64,000 nt of DNA, from contig NZ_JBHULI010000025.1 of assembly GCF_042684365.1 (NCBI RefSeq), forward strand, positions 1-64,000, written 5' to 3'. This stretch comes from Gracilimonas halophila. GTDB lineage: Bacteria; Bacteroidota; Rhodothermia; Balneolales; Balneolaceae. A program made the translations under genes and the position numbers. Shown here one piece after another: positions 48,329-56,648 of the stretch. A model generated the notes under the pieces. That model did no database searches, was not told where the DNA came from, and saw nothing but the letters and a program-made list of their open reading frames with translations. Numbering within the stretch: position 1 is the first letter of the stretch; each line of letters begins with the position of its first letter.

Positions 48329-48475
48329 CGGATCAGTATTACCTCGACTGCTTGTATTAATCCATCCCGTCGTCATCTCAAGTCAAGAGAGATAGGGCCG
48401 TGGCTTACTAATACACAAAATGTTTGAATTGGAAATACACCTTCATTTTTTCTACTATCAAAAAAGGGGGCAAAC

Positions 48476-48871
48476 ATGAAAAAAAACATTTCAAACAAAC
48501 ATTACAATAAGCAGTTAAAGCCGGTAGCTAGAGAGCTGAGAAAAAATATGACAAAAGCCGAGGCTGCTCTTTGGAAATATGGGTTAAGAAAGAAAGAACG
48601 CCGAGGTTATACTTTTAATCGTCAACGTCCGGTTCTTAATTATGTGGCCGACTTTATGTGTAAAGAACTTGGATTGATTATAGAATTAGATGGAGGTAGT
48701 CATGATCATCCCAAAGCGAAGAAGAAGGATGAAGGCCGCCAACTTAATTTGGAAAAAGCAGGATTCAAAATACTTCGTTTTACGAATGAGGATGTGTTAA
48801 AAAATATGGAGTCAGTTTGCAGGAAGATTGATGAAGAAATTATTCTTTTGGAATCAACGAAGCAGAAGTAG
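48476..48871 (+). CDS. DUF559 endonuclease-fold protein
   Basis: A 131-aa Vsr-like PD-(D/E)XK protein: LRKNMTKAEAALWKYGLRKKERRGYTFNRQRPVLNYVADFMCKELGLIIELDGGSHD carries the D and E-x-D positions, and ILRFTNEDVL ends the core. DUF559 genes are widespread with unknown function. It lies between direct copies of one repeat; the right copy starts at its stop. The 147 bases before it, after the left repeat, are unique and may hold its promoter, with a GGGGG-rich ribosome site. Confidence 0.85.
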   Translation: MKKNISNKHYNKQLKPVARELRKNMTKAEAALWKYGLRKKERRGYTFNRQRPVLNYVADFMCKELGLIIELDGGSHDHPKAKKKDEGRQLNLEKAGFKILRFTNEDVLKNMESVCRKIDEEIILLESTKQK

Positions 48872-49060
48872 CCACGGTCCTCCCCGCAAGCAACGAACAA
48901 GTTCGTTTTTGCTGTCCCTCCAAAGGGACACAGGTACTTGGCGTTAGCTATTAAACAGCCAAGGTTTAAGTTTATTAATCAAGCAAGAACGTGTCCCTCT
49001 TTGGAGAGGGAATGTCCCGAATTTATTCGGGACGAGGGAGAGGAGAGTATGGGGCAACCG
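48871..49060. repeat. CCCCGCAAG...GAGGGAGAGG repeat, right of DUF559 gene
   Basis: Same module and orientation as 48137-48328 but with different hairpin arms: AACGAAC-AA-GTTCGTT (48892-48907) and GTCCCGAAT-TT-ATTCGGGAC (49014-49033). Confidence 0.85.
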
Positions 49061-49518
49061 ACTACGAAAAAGCAAGACTGCTTGTATTAGAAAAAGTCTC
49101 CCCTTGCGCTGGCGTCCCGACCATCGGGGAGGGGAGATCAAAAAATTCGGCTGTTCCCGAATTTTTTTCGTGGGGTGTGGTCACCAGGGGATACCGGGGT
49201 TAATTACAATTTCATTGCCCTTGGTGACCACACCCTCCGCCTCCCATTCGGTCGGCACCTCCCTCAAGGGAGGACTCTCCGGGGTTGCATTAAAGTATTG
49301 ATACTTGATCAGCAACTATCTTGTATTGACTAACGAGAAGTCCTCTCCAGGGAGAGGAAGACGATGTAGCGGTATTGGGAATAAGAAAGCTCCCTTACCC
49401 TGCGGCGCAACCAAAGCCTGGGAAGTAAGGGAAGCATGCCGGAGGGCAAGGGCGGGGGGATTGGGTCTTATAAGCAGGAACTGAGGAACGAGTTCAAATG
49501 GGGGCACCCAAAACGTCA
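49061..49518. repeat. CTCCCC module and CCTTACCC element
   Basis: A CTCCCC...GGTGTGGTCACC module (49097-49290) with hairpin AAAAATTCGG / CCGAATTTTT (49141-49150 / 49157-49166), then a CCTTACCCTGCG...GCAAGGGCGGGG element (49393-49465). It ends at the TonB receptor stop. No gene. Confidence 0.75.
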
Positions 49519-51735
49519 TCAAAAATTATAACTCAGTGATAGCATGACGTTTCGTCCGGCTTCGGGAATGTTGCCGATGCTGTTATGGGTATGATAATAG
49601 TCATCGAGGATGTTGTTGGCACTGAGAATGGATGAGAGTGTACCATCCATCCAATTCCGTTCCCATGTAGCATTTAAGATGGCATACGGGTCGGTTTTGT
49701 CTTCATTGGAAGTACGTTCTGCGATCCTGTTTTGAGATGCAGCCCATTCAACTTCAGCCATCCACTTGTTATCCCGGTGATGGATATGCAACATACTGTT
49801 TCCCTTCAATGGAGGGATAAGCGGTAATGGTTCGTTTAAAGTCCGGTTTTGCGCATAAAGATATGAAATGCGATTCTCCAGACTGACCATATGTGAGAAA
49901 GAATTCAACATACGAAATTCCCCGCCGGTGATGGTAGCATCACCCACATTGGCATAGCGTTTGAACTGAAAGTCTATATCACTAACATCCTCAACAAGTA
50001 CACCATCGATGTAGTTAAAGTACTGCTTGTGAAACAAAGACAGTGTGAATGAATGATCACCTGTTTCCCACGTGGAGTTGATATCAGCATTCAAAGAGCG
50101 CTCGGTCTCCAGCCAGGGATTCCCGTCGTAGAAATAACCATCCGTATAGTTGTAAATGTAATGCCCGAAAAGCTCCATGTGATTGCCCATCCGTTCGGAA
50201 TATACCAGGTTCCCGGTCAGGCTTAGCTTCTCATTTAGCATCCATAACGTACTTAATGAGCCGGAAAGAAGTAGTTTTTGCTGAGTCTCAACTTCACGTC
50301 CGTAAGTACCTTCAAAAAAGGAAGCATATTGCTCGCTGCCCGTTCCCAGAGTTTTAAAGCTGATACTTTCTTCTGCTTTAAAGAGGACATCTTCTGATAA
50401 TCTAAACTGATGTTTCAGCCCAATATATACATTTCGGGTATTCACATCATCCAGATTGTAGATAAACATATCTTCGATGGTAGGATCGAGGCTTTGCATG
50501 AGCATGTCTCCATAGGCTTCAGAGCTAAAGCTGTGTAGGAACCAGTCAAAAGAATGAGTCAGGAGTTCTGCCTTACCGTTGATACGTATTCCAAAGGTAG
50601 TTGTAGTTCCATACATCGGCATATGCATCCCTCGCATTACCGGCCGGTTTGCCACATCCCGGTCGTCATCGTCCATCCAGTGACGTACGGTATTGGCATA
50701 AAGTTGAATTTTTTGTAACTGGAAATCCTGATCAGGGGGCGCAAAATTGAATTGCACCTGGCCAATATCGGCAAGGGCTTTAGTAGCATCCATAAGCAGG
50801 GCAGGATAGCCGATATCATATGCTTTATCGGTTATATAATTTGCTTCAATTGAGTGCTCAGATTCAAATATGTGCTTGTAGCTCAGGTTCAAATTTAGCT
50901 TTTCATACTGTGTGTTATTGATAAGCTGATCATCACCGGCAGTAAAATCATCGGCTTTTTTATAGCTACCTGAAAACCGAACTGCATTACGTTGAGAACG
51001 GTCAGAAGTATTTCCGGTCAGGCTGAGTGTTCGGTAATTATCGGGATAACGATAGGATGAATTAACTTCCATTGAAAGAGGAGAAGATTCGGCCCGCTGA
51101 GTGATCAAGTTAACCGAGCTGCTACCCGACCCACTTTCGGCTACTCCGGTACCGCTTTTATCAAGGTGTAATTTGGAAAGGTTATTGGTTTCTACATAAG
51201 ATGTAATGGGATCCATTTTATCTACACAAGCTTTGAAGACCTCCATTCCGTCAATGGTCAGGTTCATCCTTTGATCACTTTGTCCGCGTATAACCGGTTC
51301 CCATGCAAAAGCACCGCGTTTATTGGTAGAAAGTCCGTCGATGTTATCCAGGAATTGATCCATACTCTGAGTTGAGGCTGCTTGCTGATACGAATGTACA
51401 TTTTGCTCACCTTCCTGATTGGCAACTATCATCAACTCAGTCTTATCATGGAAAACCCGTGGGTTTAAATAAATGATCTCTGTTTTCAGATCCAGGTGTA
51501 CTTCTTTTGATGAAAATCCCACAGCAGAAATGGTTATATGTGGGTGCATTTTCGGGTTGATGGTAAAATAGCCTTCCGGATCAGTGACAGTGATCACTTT
51601 ATCAGAATGAGTTTTGACATGTGCCTGAACCACGGGTTGCAGTGAAGATCGATCCAAAACCTGAATAGAAACTTCCTGTGCCAGGATCGGTTTAGCCCAA
51701 ATAAAAAGAAAAATGAAATAGATTAATTTCTTCAT
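49519..51735 (-). CDS. TonB-dependent outer-membrane receptor, possibly for copper
   Basis: A 738-aa protein with signal peptide MKKLIYFIFLFIWAKPILAQ, a carboxypeptidase-regulatory-like domain (residues ~22-100), a plug domain (~115-215, with AFAWEPVIRGQSDQRMNLTIDGMEVFKAC) and a 22-strand barrel ending in SLSYNF. Many Met and His (MRGMHMPMYG) in an extracellular region suggest a metal ligand. Two metal-binding-type proteins are encoded just upstream and nirK is nearby, so copper uptake is plausible. Specificity is inferred. Confidence 0.85.
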   Translation of the reverse strand: MKKLIYFIFLFIWAKPILAQEVSIQVLDRSSLQPVVQAHVKTHSDKVITVTDPEGYFTINPKMHPHITISAVGFSSKEVHLDLKTEIIYLNPRVFHDKTELMIVANQEGEQNVHSYQQAASTQSMDQFLDNIDGLSTNKRGAFAWEPVIRGQSDQRMNLTIDGMEVFKACVDKMDPITSYVETNNLSKLHLDKSGTGVAESGSGSSSVNLITQRAESSPLSMEVNSSYRYPDNYRTLSLTGNTSDRSQRNAVRFSGSYKKADDFTAGDDQLINNTQYEKLNLNLSYKHIFESEHSIEANYITDKAYDIGYPALLMDATKALADIGQVQFNFAPPDQDFQLQKIQLYANTVRHWMDDDDRDVANRPVMRGMHMPMYGTTTTFGIRINGKAELLTHSFDWFLHSFSSEAYGDMLMQSLDPTIEDMFIYNLDDVNTRNVYIGLKHQFRLSEDVLFKAEESISFKTLGTGSEQYASFFEGTYGREVETQQKLLLSGSLSTLWMLNEKLSLTGNLVYSERMGNHMELFGHYIYNYTDGYFYDGNPWLETERSLNADINSTWETGDHSFTLSLFHKQYFNYIDGVLVEDVSDIDFQFKRYANVGDATITGGEFRMLNSFSHMVSLENRISYLYAQNRTLNEPLPLIPPLKGNSMLHIHHRDNKWMAEVEWAASQNRIAERTSNEDKTDPYAILNATWERNWMDGTLSSILSANNILDDYYHTHNSIGNIPEAGRNVMLSLSYNF

Positions 51736-51869
51736 AGTCTCAATTTCTTAAAGTAGCAACCTCGCAGCGTCTTTAGACCTGCGAGCGTTGCGAAATTTTA
51801 TATCAGTAATTAAACAACGAACGCTGGGAGGTCTTTTGAGACGCTTGCAGGTTCTTGTGATTGATATTA

Positions 51870-52676
51870 TTACTCAGCTTGAACGCTGTATTCAAACACT
51901 ACTTCAGGGAGTGTGTCATTTTCTACGATCAGTTCCACTGAGGTGGTCCATGTACCGCTCATGCTGTAATTGATATCACCGTTATAAAAACCATCTCCGG
52001 CCGTCACAGGATTGGTGAAATTCGTTGAATGGCCGCTTCCACCTCCCATATCCATGTACGGATATACTTCCATTTCGAGGTTTTCAACAACCGGGAAATT
52101 CATCATCGACTCTCGGGTATGAACCAAAAAAGTGAGATCGTTATTTCCAACCACCGGCTTTTGAGGAGCATACCAGGTGATAAAATAGACGTTATCATTA
52201 TCATCCTGAACGCTGGTCAGTTTCCAGGAAGAGGCTACATCGATCGGCATTTCTCCTGAGATCACTTCATCGGTTTGAGTCATGATCTCGAAGTTGATGG
52301 TCCAGCTTCCCATCATCCCGCCGGGCATAATGAATACCGCCATGTTCTTGAAATAGCGGTCGTCTTCTTCTGCAGTTTCGGGTTGAGTGTATGGAGTGGA
52401 ATGCATCATATCGCCCATATCCATCATTGGGTTGACAGTGATAGATTGTGGGGTGATGATCTTCCCATCTTGTTCAACTTTCCAGTACAAGTAGTTAGCT
52501 CCGGTCTCGATCTCTTTTTCTACTTCAAGCGATACGGTGTAGCCATCCACTGTTACAGAGTTAACAGGAATGAGTTCTAATTCAGGTTCAGAGTTATCGG
52601 TGGTGTTACAAGAAATGGCAGCAAATACCAAAGCTACCATGGCCGTAATACGGCCAAATGGTTTTAGTATATTCAT
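51870..52676 (-). CDS. Lipoprotein with two YtkA/FixH-like domains, methionine-rich
   Basis: A 268-aa lipoprotein: signal peptide with lipobox AAISC (C23). Two beta-sandwich repeats follow, residues ~40-150 and ~155-265, each with a G-x-W motif (GSWTINFEI; GTWTTSVEL) as in YtkA/FixH-like proteins. Each repeat carries a Met/His patch (MMDMGDMMH; YMDMGGGSGH), likely a copper site. It is 134 bases upstream of the receptor gene and probably works with it at the outer membrane. Confidence 0.65.
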   Translation of the reverse strand: MNILKPFGRITAMVALVFAAISCNTTDNSEPELELIPVNSVTVDGYTVSLEVEKEIETGANYLYWKVEQDGKIITPQSITVNPMMDMGDMMHSTPYTQPETAEEDDRYFKNMAVFIMPGGMMGSWTINFEIMTQTDEVISGEMPIDVASSWKLTSVQDDNDNVYFITWYAPQKPVVGNNDLTFLVHTRESMMNFPVVENLEMEVYPYMDMGGGSGHSTNFTNPVTAGDGFYNGDINYSMSGTWTTSVELIVENDTLPEVVFEYSVQAE

Positions 52677-52752
52677 GATAATACTTAATTTAGTTTTGTT
52701 TATTAGTTAGCAATTGAAGTCTGCACAGCAGACTTCCGGCGGGGAAACAAAA

Positions 52753-53196
52753 CTAAACGCGGGGAGGGCGTAGGAGATCGGGAATTGTTCCCGATAAAAG
52801 ATGTGCTTGTTGTTCTGCTTGAAATTCGTGGTTATCTAAAGGAATGCTAAGGTTCTCGGAATTCAAATGGAGTGCATTGAATTTAGAAACTACAATCAGT
52901 GCTTGAGTTGAGCTGGTATTTGAATCGTGAGGAAGACTAAAATAACACTCTTCGTGTTGATCATGAGTATCAGAGTGTTTGTCTTGAGTTTGCATTTCTT
53001 GATGATGGCAGGTGCAAACATCACCGGCTTCTTCAACTTCACAGGTGCAAAAAGTAATCTCACAATAATTCCCATCATGATGTGTGTGTGCATGATTCAG
53101 TACAAAACCAAATCCTAACCAACCCACAATATTCCATAGCAATACCATTAAGGTGGCAAAGCCGGTAATTCTGTGATATGTACTATTCAGACTCAT
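52753..53196 (-). CDS. Membrane-anchored His/Cys-rich protein
   Basis: A 147-aa protein with one N-terminal hydrophobic helix (TGFATLMVLLWNIVGWLGFGFVL) followed by a soluble part packed with histidine and cysteine: HAHTHHDG, CEITFCTCEVEE, CTCHHQEM, DKHSDTHDQHEECYF. No family is recognised. It looks like a metal-binding protein of the periplasm, and is probably the first gene of the group with the lipoprotein and TonB receptor. Confidence 0.6.
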   Translation of the reverse strand: MSLNSTYHRITGFATLMVLLWNIVGWLGFGFVLNHAHTHHDGNYCEITFCTCEVEEAGDVCTCHHQEMQTQDKHSDTHDQHEECYFSLPHDSNTSSTQALIVVSKFNALHLNSENLSIPLDNHEFQAEQQAHLLSGTIPDLLRPPRV

Positions 53197-54385
53197 TACT
53201 TTTTTAAAATTACTTCATTTTTATGAAGAATTCTTGAAAACTAAATTAATCAATTTGTTTTGAGTTATTAGTTTTTTTTACAACAATTAATGCGTCACTT
53301 CACTGGAATTTCATGCTATTTTATTATTTAAAAAGAAATTCGATAACAAATGAAGGTAACTACTATGCCATAGATGGTGGATGTCTGGCAAAGTAAGGAA
53401 ATGATTCTATTGGCTTTTTACTGACTATCTTCCCCGCAAGCAACGAACAAGTTCGTTTTTGCTGTCCCTCCAAAGGGACACAGGTACTTGGCGTTAGCTA
53501 TTAAACAGCCAAGGTTTATGTTTATTAATCAAGCAAGAACCTGTCCCTCTTTGGAGAGGGAATGTTCCGAACGTGTTCGGGACGAGGGAGAGGACCTTTT
53601 GTGGCAACGAAGTTTGATTACAATTTCACTGTCCTTGGACACCCTCCGCATCCCATACGGTCGGCACCTCCCTCAAGGGAGTCCTCCCTGAATATTGAAC
53701 AGAGGAATATTCAATACCGAATACAGAAGTGATCAACCCACTTCGATATTCTGCAGTCTCCCCTTGAGGGGAGATCAATACAAGCAGCTGTTCCTGCTTG
53801 TATTGCGAGGGGTGTGGTCACCAGGGGCTATAGAGTTTGATCCCAACCCCGCAACCATTTGCACCCACCCTCACCTTTGTTTCCTCTCCAGGGAGAGGAA
53901 GACGATGTAGCGGTATTGGGAATAAGAAAGCTCCCTTACCCTGCGTTGCCACCAAGGCCCCGGAAGTAAGGGAAGCATGCCGGAGGGCAAGGGCGGGGGG
54001 ATTGGGTCCTATAAGCAGGAACTTAGGAACGAGTTCAAGATAGAAAAGGAAAATCAAGAGCATCCCTCAATCCCATAGGCCAAGGTTCAGAAGGAAAAAG
54101 AATGCGAAAGCTGCCAAGCCCTGAATAGGAGGCAGAGCCTCCGATTGTCATTACACAGCAGAGCGGCGTAACGAGAACAAGACGCTTTGGTGATTTGGGA
54201 GATAGTTTTAAAGAAATTACCAGTAGCTGCAATCCCTATTCGACACAACAACCACCTCTAAGAGCTTCCCCGCTTGGGCGGGGATTGAGGGGTGGGTCCA
54301 AAGTAGCCAAGGCTTATATAGGTTTTTGGAGTATAACACAATCCCAAAAACGATGGGAACAAATTCAGCTCCGGTAAGTGAGCCA
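53197..54385. repeat. AT-rich leader then palindromic repeats
   Basis: 53197-53430 has no recognised feature apart from AAGAATTCTT (53226-53235). Repeats follow: a CCCCGCAAG module (53431-53605) with AACGAAC-AA-GTTCGTT (53442-53457), a CTCCCC module (53757-53850) with a perfect 12-bp hairpin CAATACAAGCAG / CTGCTTGTATTG (53776-53787 / 53794-53805), CCTTACCC...GGGCGGGG (53935-54004), a GCCTCC/CGTAA double hairpin (54128-54174) and a CCCGCTTGGGCGGGG element (54268-54300). Confidence 0.75.
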
Positions 54386-55390
54386 TTACTCATCCTCCCC
54401 ATACACCAAATTCAGAAACTCTTCCCTTTCAATATTCCCGAAATAATCCGTTACATCCACTTTTTCCATGGACGCCGCAATGTCTTCCGGCTCATATCGA
54501 ATACCCTTCAGCAGCTCTTCCACTTCCTGAACCGATTCCTTGCCAAAGAAATCACCGTAGATCTTTAGGCTTTTAATATGGCCTTTTTGAACATCCAGCC
54601 GCAGGTCGATCTCTCCAACAGGGAATCGCTTGGTCCGCTGGATATTGAATTTAGGGGATTTCCCGAAGTTCCAGTCCCAGTTACCGTATTTTTCTTCCTT
54701 TAGTTCGTGAACTGATCTCCACTCGTCTTCAGTAAGCTTATAGGTTTCAAAATTTTCACGATCCTGATATAGACCATCCAGAATGCGTTGTTTGAAATCA
54801 GCCATTTTCATGTCCTTTTCATCAACGAACTCAATGATATTGGAGACCCTGCTGCGCACTGATTTGTGCCCCTTGGACTGTATCTTACTCATTTTCACAT
54901 TCAGGGCATTGGCTACTTCCCCCAGATCACTGTTGAAAAGGAGGGTGCCGTGAGAGAACATCCGTTTGCCGGTGGAAAATTGTGCATTCCCGGAAATCTT
55001 CTTTTCATTAGCGAGGATGTCATTTCGTCCGCTCATCTCAGCCGGAACGCCCATTTCTTTCAGGATCCGAATAACCGGCTCGTTGAACTTAAGGAAGTTG
55101 TTAAGGTTTTCTTGTTTGTATTTGGTGATGAAGCTGAAATTCAGATTCCCATGGTCATGATAGACGGCCCCGCCTCCCGACATTCGTCGTACAATATGAA
55201 TGCCGTTCTCCCTTACATATTCATCATTGATCTCTTCCAGCGTATTTTGATTTCGCCCGATGATGATAGATGGCTCATTGATGTAGAAGAGCAGGTAATC
55301 CTCTGATTCCCCAAAATTACGAAGTGCATATTCCTCCAGCGCCAGGTTGATCTGTGGTTTTGTGATTCCTTCGTTGTCGATAAAGATCAT
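54386..55390 (-). CDS. lplA: Lipoate-protein ligase A
   Basis: A 334-aa enzyme that activates lipoate with ATP and attaches it to lipoyl domains. Motifs: INEPSIIIGRNQNTLEEIN, VRRMSGGGAVYHDHGNLNFSF (the lipoate-binding RRxSGGGAVYHD box) and SGNAQFSTGKRMFSHGTLLFNSDL with the catalytic lysine region. The C-terminal accessory domain is present (residues ~250-334). It lies alone between repeats. Confidence 0.92.
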   Translation of the reverse strand: MIFIDNEGITKPQINLALEEYALRNFGESEDYLLFYINEPSIIIGRNQNTLEEINDEYVRENGIHIVRRMSGGGAVYHDHGNLNFSFITKYKQENLNNFLKFNEPVIRILKEMGVPAEMSGRNDILANEKKISGNAQFSTGKRMFSHGTLLFNSDLGEVANALNVKMSKIQSKGHKSVRSRVSNIIEFVDEKDMKMADFKQRILDGLYQDRENFETYKLTEDEWRSVHELKEEKYGNWDWNFGKSPKFNIQRTKRFPVGEIDLRLDVQKGHIKSLKIYGDFFGKESVQEVEELLKGIRYEPEDIAASMEKVDVTDYFGNIEREEFLNLVYGEDE

Positions 55391-55435
55391 GATGAATATA
55401 AATTATGGATTAGGAGAAACATCTTGCCATGTAAT

Positions 55436-55463
55436 GTAGGGACACAAGATTTTGTGTCCCTAC
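55436..55463. repeat. Perfect 12-bp hairpin GTAGGGACACAA / TTGTGTCCCTAC
   Basis: Perfect arms around a 4-base loop. It belongs to the GTAGGG-class palindromes, whose other members here (59881-59904, 61365-61388) have GTAGGGGCGAAT arms. It could also act as a transcription stop. Confidence 0.7.
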
Positions 55464-55496
55464 TTATGGGGCACAGAAAAGAACAGAAAACAAAAA

Positions 55497-55976
55497 TCAA
55501 CCATTCACCCCGTCAACGCCGGCAACCTTCAAAGACTGGGTCAGCGCAAGGCCATAAACGACATGCATGAGCAATCCGGCAAAGATCAGTTTACCGGGAA
55601 CCCAGGTATCCGAATAAAAAATTCCAAACGATTCGCCTGCCGCTATTGAAACTACGGGAGAAACCACCAAACCCGCGATCAATGAAATGATCACCCCGTA
55701 AAGAAGACCCTGAACCAGCCAATTACCGGGAATTCGCTTTTGGAGATAAACTACCCAGATCATTGCTAACCCAATGCCAATGATATTGAACGCCAGATTC
55801 CCAAAAATGATATGATAGGGCTCAGAATCATAGGCGTGATTAAAACTTTCGGTGAGGATGTGGCCGACATCAATAACTGGCAGTCCAAAAGCTCCTTGTA
55901 AAAAGGCGGTCATTGCCATTACAAATGTAGCGATGAACCCACAGATAACGGTTCGTAAGAAAACAGAAGAGCTCAT
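55497..55976 (-). CDS. Integral membrane protein of unknown function
   Basis: A 159-aa protein with four predicted helices, beginning FLRTVICGFIATFVMAMTAFL and ending LIFAGLLMHVVYGLALTQSL. The pattern G-x3-A-T-x-V-M at the first helix is common in small DUF6789-like membrane proteins, but I cannot assign a function. It lies 39 bases from the DUF3565 gene, which is probably in the same transcript. Confidence 0.6.
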   Translation of the reverse strand: MSSSVFLRTVICGFIATFVMAMTAFLQGAFGLPVIDVGHILTESFNHAYDSEPYHIIFGNLAFNIIGIGLAMIWVVYLQKRIPGNWLVQGLLYGVIISLIAGLVVSPVVSIAAGESFGIFYSDTWVPGKLIFAGLLMHVVYGLALTQSLKVAGVDGVNG

Positions 55977-56015
55977 AATACTATCGTTTTGATTAGTGTT
56001 TGTGTAGTAATTTAC

Positions 56016-56204
56016 TCAATTTTCGTCACATTTCTTGCAGTTCAACTCCATGCCCAACTTAGATTTACGGCCCTCTTCAGTGATTACCCAGGGGCGTAAT
56101 TTCCAGGGTGGATCGTGCCGGACATGCTGTGTGTGTCCACATTCAAGGTCAGCCACCCAGTAGCCAACTTCATCTTTATGAAATCCAATAATCGGCTGCT
56201 TCAT
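56016..56204 (-). CDS. DUF3565 domain protein
   Basis: A 62-aa protein, MKQPIIGFHKDEVGYWVADLECGHTQHVRHDPPW ... LNCKKC, matching DUF3565. The C-G-H plus C-x2-C residues look like a small zinc site. The family is often found in denitrifying bacteria and near NO genes; function unknown. Confidence 0.88.
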   Translation of the reverse strand: MKQPIIGFHKDEVGYWVADLECGHTQHVRHDPPWKLRPWVITEEGRKSKLGMELNCKKCDEN

Positions 56205-56221
56205 TTTTCTTTAGTGAATGT

Positions 56222-56325
56222 ATCATGGAACACGGATGAAGCTGATTGAGCGGATAGTCGCAGAAATAAATTTAAATCCGTGATGACCTGCCTAATCCGT
56301 GTCATCCGCGTTCTATTCCATTATT
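56222..56325. repeat. GAACACGGATG...CCGTGTCATCCGCGTTC palindromic repeat
   Basis: The left part GGAACACGGATGAAG pairs with ATCCGTGTCATCCGCGTTC on the right, with AAATCCGTGATG in the middle. It overlaps the last bases of the next minus-strand gene. Fragments of the same repeat lie at 59818-59835, 61400-61440 and 61960-62000. Confidence 0.7.
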
Positions 56326-56555
56326 TCTATAAGCTGTTCAATATCCAGGGATTGCATCGCACTGATGGCGGCCTCCATTGCACCTTCTGTACAAAGTCCA
56401 CTCATAGATGCGTCCAAAAACCCTTCACGTGCCGCTTTGATACAGGCTTTTCTGATGTGTTCGGCAAGTTCTTTATCGTCCATAATCACCATCTTTAGTC
56501 CACACGTTGTTTTGATAGTATAATAATCAGTACTCAATCCAAAGAATAGTTTCAT
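56313..56555 (-). CDS. Small conserved hypothetical protein
   Basis: An 80-aa protein; the first ~25 residues may be non-coding if translation starts at one of the internal Met codons (M22 or M25). The core DKELAEHIRKACIKAAREGFLDASMSGLCTEGAMEAAISAMQSL is alpha-helical. I recognise the GLCxEGAxEAA pattern as recurrent but without assigned function. It is divergent from the 598-aa gene and shares the intergenic operator. Confidence 0.55.
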   Translation of the reverse strand: MKLFFGLSTDYYTIKTTCGLKMVIMDDKELAEHIRKACIKAAREGFLDASMSGLCTEGAMEAAISAMQSLDIEQLIEIME

Positions 56556-56596
56556 TCGGTCCGATCAAATTTAAAACTTCACATAGTATTCATAAA

Positions 56597-56616
56597 TAAA
56601 GACAATTTTATCTTAA
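56597..56616. promoter_or_regulatory. Candidate Rrf2 operator (TAAAGA-N8-TCTTAA)
   Basis: One mismatch in the left arm of the shared palindrome and exact spacing. It lies in the divergent intergenic region 32 bases before the ATG of the 598-aa gene and 41 bases from the start of the minus-strand gene, so it could control both. Confidence 0.65.
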
Positions 56617-56648
56617 ATAGGAATAATCTGCTTAAGCATCCAACTCTT

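Noticed and set aside
53226..53235. AAGAATTCTT palindrome upstream of the His/Cys-rich gene as another Rrf2 operator
   Set aside because: It has no 8-base spacer and lacks the outer TT/AA positions; it is short enough to occur by chance in AT-rich DNA.
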